This document shows, piece by piece, positions 17,351 through 26,100 of a stretch of 64,000 nucleotides of DNA. The number at the start of each line of letters is the position of its first letter. Positions within the stretch are counted from its first letter, which is position 1. The notes beneath the pieces were generated by a model. It was given only the letters and a program-made list of their open reading frames with translations. It made no database searches and was not told where the DNA came from. The position numbers were made by a program, and so were the translations under genes. Source of the DNA: Ktedonobacter racemifer DSM 44963 (lineage in GTDB: Bacteria; Chloroflexota; Ktedonobacteria; Ktedonobacterales; Ktedonobacteraceae); the NCBI RefSeq assembly GCF_000178855.1, contig NZ_ADVG01000001.1, positions 1,240,001-1,304,000 of the forward strand, written 5' to 3'.

Positions 17351-18619
17351 TGACTGTTCCAATCTATCCAAATCATCAGGTTGGGCGGCATCAATAAGAT
17401 ATGTGGCAACCCTGTCTTCTCCTGAGGTTACCTCTTCTAACCACTCACCACGCGATTTAAAAACGATAATTGTTCTTAATGTAGCTGGTTCATCTATTAG
17501 CCCAGGACGTAACGCCCTCACCACTCCTGTTAGAGGTAGCCAAATGGGAGAAGAGTAAAAAGAGTTTGTAATCACAACATCGTAGAGAAAACCTGGATAG
17601 TGATTTAGATATACTTGTCTTGCAAATCGCTGTGGCTGCGGATAATCTGTATGAATTCCAAGAGCAAGGTTGATAATAACCGATTCAAGTGGTTTGCCAG
17701 TAGCTAGATGATACAAAGTCATGATACTTCCGCCAGGACAACGAGCAGCAATTTCTATTAAATAGACCCGCCCATCAGATGCAATCCGGTACTCAGCATG
17801 AGCAATTCCGTCCTGAAACTCCAACCGTTGAAGAGCTAACTGATTTGTTCGTAACAAATTTGCAGTCTCATCATTTGTCAAGTCCACAGCTGGAACAGTG
17901 TGACTTATAGGGATAAAAAATCGATTGTTAACCTCTCTTGTCCGCTTCTGAGTTATATTCGAAAATATAACCACACCTTTTTGCACTAAAGCTTCGACAG
18001 AGAACTCTCTTCCAAGAATATATTCTTCAAGAAGGAGATTTTCTTCAGGCTCGTAGTCAGATAAACGAGAAAGTAAGGTTTGTTGGTCATTGATAAGCTG
18101 AACACCTGAACTCGAGTGTCTCTTTGTGGGCTTCAAAAGAATAGGGAAGGTATGAAAATGGCTACATATTTCTTGCCGATCTCTAGGTGTTAAAACTGTA
18201 AAATTTGGACTCCATTCACGTAAATACGTCCTTTGCAAGAATTTGTCGCTGCAAACTCTTGCAGCATGCAAACCAGGGTGAGGCACGCTCAAACAGTTAG
18301 CAACAATACCTGCTATCTCAACAAACTCTTCTTCTATACAACATAAGCCTCGAATGTCATATTTACTTTCCCATGCCAATACCTGTTTAAGGATTGTATT
18401 CTGACTAACAGGAGAAATAAAGACAATTTCATCCATCTGCCAGAATGGATGTTTAGCATCAAAGGCTCGTATGCGTAGAAAATGGTAGTACATTGGATCT
18501 GGATCATCAATGACAAGAACTGTAAATTGGCATTCTTTAAGAGTAGTGAGAATTGCTGGATAGATAGAGGCAGTAAAACCGCCAAACAAAATGAAACCAG
18601 CCTTACGCTTTATCGACAT
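17315..18619 (-). CDS. ATP-grasp carboxylate-amine ligase-like enzyme
   Basis: About 434 residues. The N-terminal part (GFILFGGFTASIYPAILTTL) is the pre-ATP-grasp domain. VCSDKFLQRTYLREW, PILLKPTKRHSSSGVQLIND (lysine and glycine-rich flap) and ENLLLEEYILGREFSVEALV form the ATP-binding part; GIAHAEYRIASDGRVYLIEI, then AARCPGG, holds the metal-binding Glu and Arg. This is the pattern of ATP-grasp ligases that join a carboxylate to an amine through an acyl-phosphate. GGGAGA sits five bases before the ATG at 18619 (MSIKRKAG), so I use that instead of the longer frame from 18670. It is the last gene of the leftward cluster and could condense an amino acid with another building block; the substrate is unknown. 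Confidence 0.75.
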   Translation of the reverse strand: MSIKRKAGFILFGGFTASIYPAILTTLKECQFTVLVIDDPDPMYYHFLRIRAFDAKHPFWQMDEIVFISPVSQNTILKQVLAWESKYDIRGLCCIEEEFVEIAGIVANCLSVPHPGLHAARVCSDKFLQRTYLREWSPNFTVLTPRDRQEICSHFHTFPILLKPTKRHSSSGVQLINDQQTLLSRLSDYEPEENLLLEEYILGREFSVEALVQKGVVIFSNITQKRTREVNNRFFIPISHTVPAVDLTNDETANLLRTNQLALQRLEFQDGIAHAEYRIASDGRVYLIEIAARCPGGSIMTLYHLATGKPLESVIINLALGIHTDYPQPQRFARQVYLNHYPGFLYDVVITNSFYSSPIWLPLTGVVRALRPGLIDEPATLRTIIVFKSRGEWLEEVTSGEDRVATYLIDAAQPDDLDRLEQSLLAAMTVLTTI

Positions 18620-18696
18620 AAGTCTCCCTCTAAATCCTCTAATTACATGCAAATCCTTTGATTTTTGCACGAAAATCCAATGTAGATATCTCGCGC

Positions 18697-19200
18697 CTAC
18701 AGATGCCAGCGCATTTCTAAGAATTTATCAGGATGCTCTATATTACTAAGTAAGAAAATTTTGATAGGCATAAAACCAGCTTGAGCATAAACGTGCCTAG
18801 CTCTTGTATTGAAACTTCGAACAAACAAACGAAGGGTTTCTATGGAGAAAGATGTTTGCGCAAAAGATACACCAGTGGATGCAAAGGACAGACCATATCC
18901 CCGACCTATCAAATTCGGTCTCATACCCAACCCAATATCAATAATTCCATCACAATCTTTTAAAGAGGCAGATTTGCTTATCCAAGGTTGGGCAGATGTA
19001 CCAAAACAGAAGAAGCCAACTATTTCTTCCTGTTCATCGTGGACTGAATAGTAAGGACTGTGCTGATTGAGCATCTCACACAAAGCTGCTTTAGAATCTT
19101 CTGTCCAATTATAAACCGCGTAAGGACCTTCGTAACGCCACGATTGAACGATAAGGGCGTTTTCTCTATTCATTGGTCTAACAGTAAAATTTTCCATCAA
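18697..19200 (-). CDS. GNAT N-acetyltransferase
   Basis: A 167-residue GNAT. FTVRPMNRENALIVQSWRYE starts the fold, EEIVGFFCFGTSAQ is strand 4, LGMRPNLIGRGYGLSFASTG is motif A with the GRGYG acetyl-CoA loop, and LFVRSFNTRARHVYAQAGFM is the motif B region. AAGGAG lies upstream of the ATG ATG pair at 19200/19197. It lies 77 bp upstream of the ATP-grasp gene on the same strand, so co-transcription is likely. In this biosynthetic neighbourhood it may acetylate the product, an intermediate, or provide self-resistance. Confidence 0.8.
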   Translation of the reverse strand: MMENFTVRPMNRENALIVQSWRYEGPYAVYNWTEDSKAALCEMLNQHSPYYSVHDEQEEIVGFFCFGTSAQPWISKSASLKDCDGIIDIGLGMRPNLIGRGYGLSFASTGVSFAQTSFSIETLRLFVRSFNTRARHVYAQAGFMPIKIFLLSNIEHPDKFLEMRWHL

Positions 19201-19563
19201 ACCACTCCTTATACAAAAGGATAATCATGGTAGTGTCTTTATACTTGCAGGATGTTCTTGGTACCAGATACGTCATGACTAGCTCAAGGGGAAAATGGTG
19301 TATCTCGCCTTCTATTTTTGTAAATTAGCTGGTATTTAGGATGCAGCGATAAACGCCCTGCGCGATCAAGTACGACAACCAATTGGGTGAAAGTAATAAC
19401 CTGGCATAGACAACTCGAAAGTCAAACCCAAAAACTGTCTTGTTCGAAGCACAACACGCGACCTCTTTTTGCACAATTTGCAATCACCATAGACAATTTG
19501 TCGTGCGACAACATGATTGGGAATGTAATGATATTTTTGAAGCTACTTCCCGCATCATTCCAC
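19201..19563. other. intergenic region, no gene seen
   Basis: About 360 bp between the GNAT and the GCS2-like gene, both leftward. No coding frame with features, and no strong terminator. A promoter for the GNAT/ATP-grasp pair may lie here, but I cannot point to convincing -35/-10 boxes. Confidence 0.4.
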
Positions 19564-20688
19564 TTATCGCTTAATTTTAATATTCATTCTGTCAGCGTAA
19601 GTAGATCTCAGCGTTATCTCAATTGACTTTGTTTCTTTGTAGAGCATTATAAGGTCATCAGCAGGCGTTTTATGGCTTTGTAACATAGCAAGTAATGGTA
19701 CAAGTAACTGGCTATCTGGGTCTGTGCCTAGAGCCTGTTTTGCAGCTTGCGCAACCTCTTTTGCTCCCGTGGCAATAATTTGATTAGTAAAACCTTCATG
19801 TGCAGATAACTGATGAAGCGCTGTGTCTGGTACTGTAGCTCGACCCGCAAGGGTCTTATCCAATGTTAAACCTTTAAGCAGCGCGAGTAAGCCCGCATAG
19901 ATGGCAAAATCTGCGCAGCTGTCACATGCTTTGAACTCGATCCTTCCCATTTCAGCAGGGATGCGCGCTATTTTAATAAGTGGTTCATAGCGAGCTAATA
20001 GGCTACTCTTGCGGCTTAAAAAAACTCTGGTAGATGGTCGAGCTCCTGTACGCACAAATGTTCGGATGGATCTTCCTCCCCAAAGCCGACCCCCATAAAA
20101 TGGAGAGCTATAGCTAAAAGGAATGATATAGGGGCTGTAAAACGTTAATTTTCGTCCAACGTCAATAATCTCTTCATCAGACAAACCTTGAAGTGAGAAA
20201 TTGAGATCTGGCCCATACGTTAGTATTGGAATCTCAGCAGTCCTTTTATCTAAAGATAGCCTCCTCTGACGTAACTCAAATTTATTTAAAGGAGGATCAG
20301 GCATATACCTAGTAAGATAAGGATTAAAGCTAATCAACACAGGATCAAAACCCCTAGGAACTGCAACTTCGCATAAAAGCTGGAAATTTTCTTCCAGCTC
20401 TACTATTGTCTCCTGAATAGTTGTATGAGTAGTTGTCCTAATTTCAATACCCTTTGGCAAAAATGCAGTCGCTTTTCCTGAAAGATTAAAGCGCTCAAGA
20501 CCTTCGATATACCATCGCTTTCTTTTAATTCCATCCTCTTCAATACGCAATTGCGAAAGATCCTCCACATAGAAAGGAAGTTCTCTAATAAGAACATTAA
20601 GATCTTCAAATGTGGTAGATAAAAAATCCACGAACTGCCCTTTTTTATCAAAAAAAGCAACCTCATGCTCAATACCAAATAAAAACAT
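19564..20688 (-). CDS. glutamate-cysteine ligase family 2 (GCS2)-like carboxylate-amine ligase
   Basis: About 374 residues. MFLFGIEHEVAFFDKKGQFV carries the conserved GxExE-like opening that binds metal in GCS enzymes; FLPKGIEIRTTTHTTIQETI and RIPAEMGRIEFKACDSCADF match the later GCS2 core (ERxxxD-type region). AAGGAG lies five bases before the ATG at 20688, so the longer frame from 20745 is rejected. GCS2-type enzymes make a gamma- or alpha-amide bond using ATP. With the ATP-grasp protein this gives the cluster two possible ATP-dependent ligases besides the NRPS. It is separated from the MFS/NRPS genes by a dead IS982, which probably split one operon. Confidence 0.7.
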   Translation of the reverse strand: MFLFGIEHEVAFFDKKGQFVDFLSTTFEDLNVLIRELPFYVEDLSQLRIEEDGIKRKRWYIEGLERFNLSGKATAFLPKGIEIRTTTHTTIQETIVELEENFQLLCEVAVPRGFDPVLISFNPYLTRYMPDPPLNKFELRQRRLSLDKRTAEIPILTYGPDLNFSLQGLSDEEIIDVGRKLTFYSPYIIPFSYSSPFYGGRLWGGRSIRTFVRTGARPSTRVFLSRKSSLLARYEPLIKIARIPAEMGRIEFKACDSCADFAIYAGLLALLKGLTLDKTLAGRATVPDTALHQLSAHEGFTNQIIATGAKEVAQAAKQALGTDPDSQLLVPLLAMLQSHKTPADDLIMLYKETKSIEITLRSTYADRMNIKIKR

Positions 20689-20798
20689 AAAGCTCCTTTC
20701 TGCTGAATCCAACGAACGCGATGTGCAAGTTGGGCTGCAAACCAAGGTTCATGAATTCTCCTCAGAACGCCCAAAAAACGCATCGGAGGAGAGGCTTC

Positions 20799-21560
20799 AT
20801 GAGCCTGGGCGACTTCATCCTCACATGTTTTTTTCCTGATTGACGAGGTACTGCCTCAGATCATAGGAGGAAAGCAAGTGCGCCAACACGGCCAAGAGCC
20901 CAAGCTGAGTAACAGTAAAGTGATCACCTTGGAAATGTCGGGCAGCTATCTTGGCCTGAGCCAGGATCAAGCACTCTACGAGTACTTTCGACGTCACTAC
21001 ACCCACTTTTTCCCAGCAATGACTCGTATCCATCGCACAGCCTTTGTCAGGCAAGCCGCCAATCTGTGGGTCATCAAAGAGTGTTTGTGGTGTTGGCTGC
21101 GTAACGAGGTAATCAGCTATGAGCTGATTGTTGATAGCGTCCCTCTTCCCGTCTGTCGCTTTGCTCGCGCTCCCTGGTTTGCGGGCCAAGCCAGCTAGAG
21201 AAAAGATCATGCGAACCGACAAACGTTTTACGGCTTCCGCTTGAATGCTCAACTCAGTTGGCCTGGTATACTCACCCATCCGTTTCAGGTTTCTGCCAAT
21301 GAGGTCGATGGGAAGATTGCTCCCCTTCTACTTAAAGACACGAAGGGAGTAGATAGCCACTACGGGCTCCCCAAGCTGCAAACCTTCTTGCGAAGCAAGA
21401 GCTTTCTTCTGCAAATCCCTTTTCGCAAAACCCATTCTTTTCAAGCGGGAGCCTATCAAAGCCGCGGGTTGGGGCGAGTTCGCTCCCTCATTGGCACATA
21501 GGCGCGCGATCTGTGACACTTGCGCAACCAATTGTTGAGAGCGGGGCCGATGCATATACC
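20799..21560 (+). pseudogene. IS982-family transposase, multiply frameshifted
   Basis: MSLGDFILTCF begins at 20799 after GGAGGAGA; a T7 run then breaks the frame. KLSNSKVITLEMSGSYLGLS, QALYEYFRRHYTHFFP and RIHRTAFVRQAANLWVIKEC, then YELIVDSVPLPVCRFARA (first catalytic Asp), identify IS982. Further shifts at ~21195 and ~21245 lead to LNAQLSWPGILTHPFQVSAN and later debris. An IS982-like end (CGATGTGCAAGTT) lies at ~20719, just inside the break with the GCS2 gene. The copy lies between the exporter and GCS2 genes. Confidence 0.75.
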
Positions 21561-21675
21561 CTCTGTTTCTGGCTCAATCAGCAACTATAGACTCCTTTAA
21601 TTAATAATTTAAAACCTATTTTCTCCATCCTGCCGTCCTTGCATCTTGGTATGCAAGGACTCAAATCCTAACATT

Positions 21676-23001
21676 TTATTCAAGTGAACGAATATCGCTT
21701 ACACAGAGAGCGGCACTCGTTACAATCAGTGAGAGAAGACCTCCAGCGATAAATACATAACTCGGGCCAATACGATCGGACAACAATCCTGCAATTGTAT
21801 ATCCTAGGGGAATTAAGCAAAATGATCCTAGTATATCGATACTGCTTACGCGCCCGAGCTTATCACTAGGAACCAGTTCTTGTAAAATAGTTAGCCATAT
21901 CACTCCGTGCATCCCGAAACCAAAGCCAACACTAGCACTAGCGAGAAAGGCCACCATTGCTTCATAAGGCTCCGCTATTGGAAGGCCAAATGCGATAACC
22001 CCAACGGATGCGATAATAATCGCAAGGTATGCCAGTAAACCACGACGGCGTAAGTGACGAAATTGTCCTACCAATAGGGTTCCTAACGCTAGGCCTATAG
22101 CGCTCGCTGTACCTAACACCCCTAAAAGCCAAACATCTGCCTTGTAAAAGTCATGAACGAGTTTCGGTAAAGACGCTTCTAAAGGTCCAGTCAAGCCAAT
22201 ATTAACAATAGAAACAACAAGGATAGTCATCCAGAGCCAGATAGAACGTGTAACATAACTGATTCCCTCACCTATCTCTGCAACCATTTGGTGCGTTTTA
22301 TCTCCTATCAGGGAGAGAGCATTATATATGCCCTGTTTATTTGCTTTAGATTGCAAATTCACTTCATTTACGTCATCAATTTCGCTTTCTCTCAGTTTTT
22401 TTGGTACACGCAAGAGGAAAAGGAAAACTGCAGAAAAGAGAAATGTGACACCATCAAACGCAAAAGCACCAGCAGATCCAGCGAATGAGATACAACTTGC
22501 TCCTAACAAAGGACCTATAAAAGTGCCCATCTGATCGCTCAATTCAGTTAAGGCATTAGCGGAAGATAAAGAGGTTGCGTGAACCAGTTGGGGGGGAAGC
22601 GAGCGATAGCTCGGCTTAAAAAAGGCGCTAATGATGCCAAAGAAAACAGCAAGAACAATCAAGTGCCAGAATTGCAGGGTGTGTGTCCAACTCAAACCAG
22701 CAATAAATAACACAATAAACGCTCGGCCAATATCAGACCAAAGCATAATTAAACGACGAGGGAGCGTATCAGCAATTACACCTCCAACTAGGAGAAATAT
22801 AATATGAGTTATCATATATGCTGATAAGACAAGCCCTGTATCAGCTGCAGAATTCGTCAGTTGTAAAACTTGCCAACTAATGGCTGTTATATAAGCGCCA
22901 TTGCCAAGTGCCGAAATAGATTGGCCTGCCCATAAGAGTGCAAATGGCTTTGATTGCAAAGCTTGGGTAAAGCGGAACTTTTCTTTCAATACAATACCCA
23001 T
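21676..23001 (-). CDS. MFS exporter (MFS_3, EntS-like)
   Basis: A 441-residue membrane protein with about 12 hydrophobic segments. FALLWAGQSISALGNGAYIT at the start, then GGVIADTLPRRLIMLWSDIG (the loop 2-3 MFS signature), and ANALTELSDQMGTFIGPLLG are typical of the MFS_3 group that includes enterobactin-type exporters. A cytoplasmic loop near residues 205-245 separates the two halves. The ATG at 23001 is preceded by GAGAG. It starts 120 bp downstream of the NRPS stop on the same strand, so it most likely exports the peptide product or protects the producer. Confidence 0.85.
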   Translation of the reverse strand: MGIVLKEKFRFTQALQSKPFALLWAGQSISALGNGAYITAISWQVLQLTNSAADTGLVLSAYMITHIIFLLVGGVIADTLPRRLIMLWSDIGRAFIVLFIAGLSWTHTLQFWHLIVLAVFFGIISAFFKPSYRSLPPQLVHATSLSSANALTELSDQMGTFIGPLLGASCISFAGSAGAFAFDGVTFLFSAVFLFLLRVPKKLRESEIDDVNEVNLQSKANKQGIYNALSLIGDKTHQMVAEIGEGISYVTRSIWLWMTILVVSIVNIGLTGPLEASLPKLVHDFYKADVWLLGVLGTASAIGLALGTLLVGQFRHLRRRGLLAYLAIIIASVGVIAFGLPIAEPYEAMVAFLASASVGFGFGMHGVIWLTILQELVPSDKLGRVSSIDILGSFCLIPLGYTIAGLLSDRIGPSYVFIAGGLLSLIVTSAALCVSDIRSLE

Positions 23002-23120
23002 ATTCTCTCTCTTTCCCTGCGACTAGCAGAATGTAATGGATACCTCTGAAAATGCCCAAAAAATCCGATTTAATGATACTTTATTTTCTTTTTGCCATCA
23101 TTTTTAATTTAGTCTCTACT

Positions 23121-26100
23121 CTATTTCTTCAACCTCTTTTCTATATACTGAGCCATCTCGAAGATCGTAGGCATATCAAAAACTTGAGTTAAAGGCACCT
23201 CCACATGGAAGGTATCGTAAATGTGAGTAACAAGTTGAGTCGTAAGCAAAGAATGACCTCCCATTTCAAAAAAGTTTGCATGGATATCCACCTGCTCAAT
23301 ATTTAAAGTTTGGGCATAGATAGTTGCGAGTACTTCTTCTGTAGGAGAAGAGGGAGTAGTTAAAGCACTATTAGAGCTATGATCAATATAATTAGGGAGC
23401 GGCAGGTGATTATAGTCTACTTTACCATTCGGTGTCAGGGGAAAGGTATCTAGGAAAATAAACACGGTAGGCAGCATGTAGTCAGGAATCACCCCTTTAA
23501 GGTAATTTCGTAGCTCAGTAGTTGCCTCCGAGAGCTTTCTTTCAAGCACTATATAAGCTATAAGGTAGCTACCATACGTATTTTCTTCATGTGCTACGAC
23601 GATAGCCTCACGTACATCTATATGTTGACGGAGTACAGCTTCTATCTCCCCTAGTTCAATGCGAAAGCCGCGAATCTTTACTTGGCTATCGCTTCGTCCA
23701 AGAAACTCTAAAGATCCATCCTTACGGAAGCGGGCTATATCCCCAGTCTTATACAGACGCAATTGCGAATCTTTATAGAATGGATCCGAAATAAATTTTT
23801 CGTCAGTCAATGAAGGTTGATTTAAGTAGCCCCTCGCCAAACCATCTCCACCTATAAAAAGTTCTCCTGGTACTCCAACGGGAACGGGACGCAAGCAATG
23901 GTCTAACAAGTAAACACGTGTATTAGAAATGGGCTGACCAATAGATGGAGATATTCCATCTTGCTCAATGGGTACAGTACAAGATGTTGTTACGACGGTG
24001 TTCTCTGTTGGTCCATAATTATTTACCAACGTGAACGGCAGGCCATAAGGAGGATAATGACGAAGTTTGTCGCCACCCGTAAGAAGAAACCTTAATGAAG
24101 TATGACGAGGCCATGTAATAGTGATTATTCTTTCGGCTAGGGGTGTAGGTAGGAAGCAAATTGTTATTGATTGCTCTATTAACCAGTCACGTAGGCGTGA
24201 AACGTCTCTACGAGTCTGCTCTGTAGGAATAAAAATGCTTGCACCAATAGTGAGATATGGCAAAAGCTCCCACACAGATGCATCAAAAGCGGGCCCAGCA
24301 ATTTGTGTTGATTTATCAATATTAGTTACGTTGAACGTTTGTTGATGCCAATAAATAAGGTTAAGTAACCCCTTATGTTCGATCATCACACCTTTAGGAC
24401 GACCAGTAGAGCCAGAAGTGTATATAATGTATGCAAGATCTTTACAGGTTACGGTATCGATAGGGTTTCCTTCTGCGCAATGTTCTAAGTTTTCGTTCCT
24501 CATGTCCAAACAGATTACTTGATGCTTATAGAAGGATAATGTCACAAGGAATTGTTGTTGCGTTAACACCACGGGCACTTGCGCTTCTTCTAACATAAAC
24601 ATTAGGCGTTCTTGTGGATATGATGGATCTACAGGAACGTAAATACCCCCAGCTTTAAGAATGCCTAATAAACCCACGATCAACTCGATAGAACGCTCTG
24701 CACAAACCCCTACTGATATCTCTCGTTTTATGCCTAAGCCTTGGAGATAATGGGCAAGCTGATTTGCTTTCTTATTCAGCTCCTGATAGGTCAATTGTTG
24801 ATCCTCAAAAACAACAGCAATTGCATCAGGAGTCTTCTGAGCTTGTTGCTCAAACAGTTGATGAACACAATTGTTATCTGGATAAGACTTATCCGTAGTA
24901 TTCCAAAGAAGAAATTGCTGCAACTCATCTTTTGTGAGGATGGACAGATCATTTATAGAAAGTTCGAAATGCTCAACGACATCTTCAAGTAAGGTTTGAA
25001 AGTGGCCTATCATTCTTTTTATCGTGGAGGAGGCAAAAAGATCAGTGTTGTATTCAAAGCGGCCTTGTAGGCCTCCAGCAAACTCTTTCAATTCAAGGGT
25101 TAAATCAAACTGCGAGGTAACATTATCAATCTCAAATGGGTGTACCGAAACACCGGGAAGGGTAAGTGATGTTTCTTGAGCATTTTGCAAGACGAACATA
25201 ACTTGAACTAGAGGATGGTAACTACTGTTTCGCTCAGGTTGCATTTCCTCTACAAGGCGCTCAAAAGGAACGTCCTGATGAGAGTAAGCTTCCAATACGA
25301 TATCACGTACGTTGCTTAATAACTCTAGGAAGGTTGAGGTGCTCGACAATTTTGTGCGTAACACTAGAGTATTGACAAAGAAGCCAATTAATTGCTCAAC
25401 TTCAGTGTGTGTGCGATTAGCAACAGGAGTACCTATACAGAGATCATCTTGAGCTGTGTACCGGTGGAGTAAAATAGTAAAAGCTGCAAACAATGTCATA
25501 AAGAGAGTACAGTCTTCTTTTAAACTGAGCTTCTTAAGGAGATTCGTAAGTTTAGGGGAAAGGAAGAAACTATGGGAAGAACCATGAAAAGACTGAACAG
25601 AAGGTCGAGGTTTATCAGTAGGGAGTTGAAGAATTGACGGGGCGTTGCTCAATTGCTGCTTCCAGTATGACAACTGTGTTTCCATGAGATCTCCCTGGAG
25701 CCATTGCCGTTGCCAAGAAGCGAAATCCACATACTGCACAGGTAGATCTACAAGAGGAGAAGAGCAATTTTGAACGTAAGCACTATAAAGTGTGTTTAGC
25801 TCACGGAAGAAGATACTTGCAGACCAGGCATCAGAGATAATATGATGCATGTTTATAAGCAGGACATGATCTTCTTTTTCCAAGCGGAAAAGAGTCACTC
25901 GTAGCAATGGACCTTCACTTAAACTAAAGGGAATTTTCACCTCTTGAGATATAAAATTCATTGCCGCCTGCTCACGCTCTTCGAGACAAGGCAAAAACGT
26001 TAAGTCAGTTATTATTAACTGAAAATCTTGCGTAGTAGTATCTGCAACAAAAACCATAGGTTGGCCACCGACCATTTTAAACACTGTGCGTAGAGTTTCA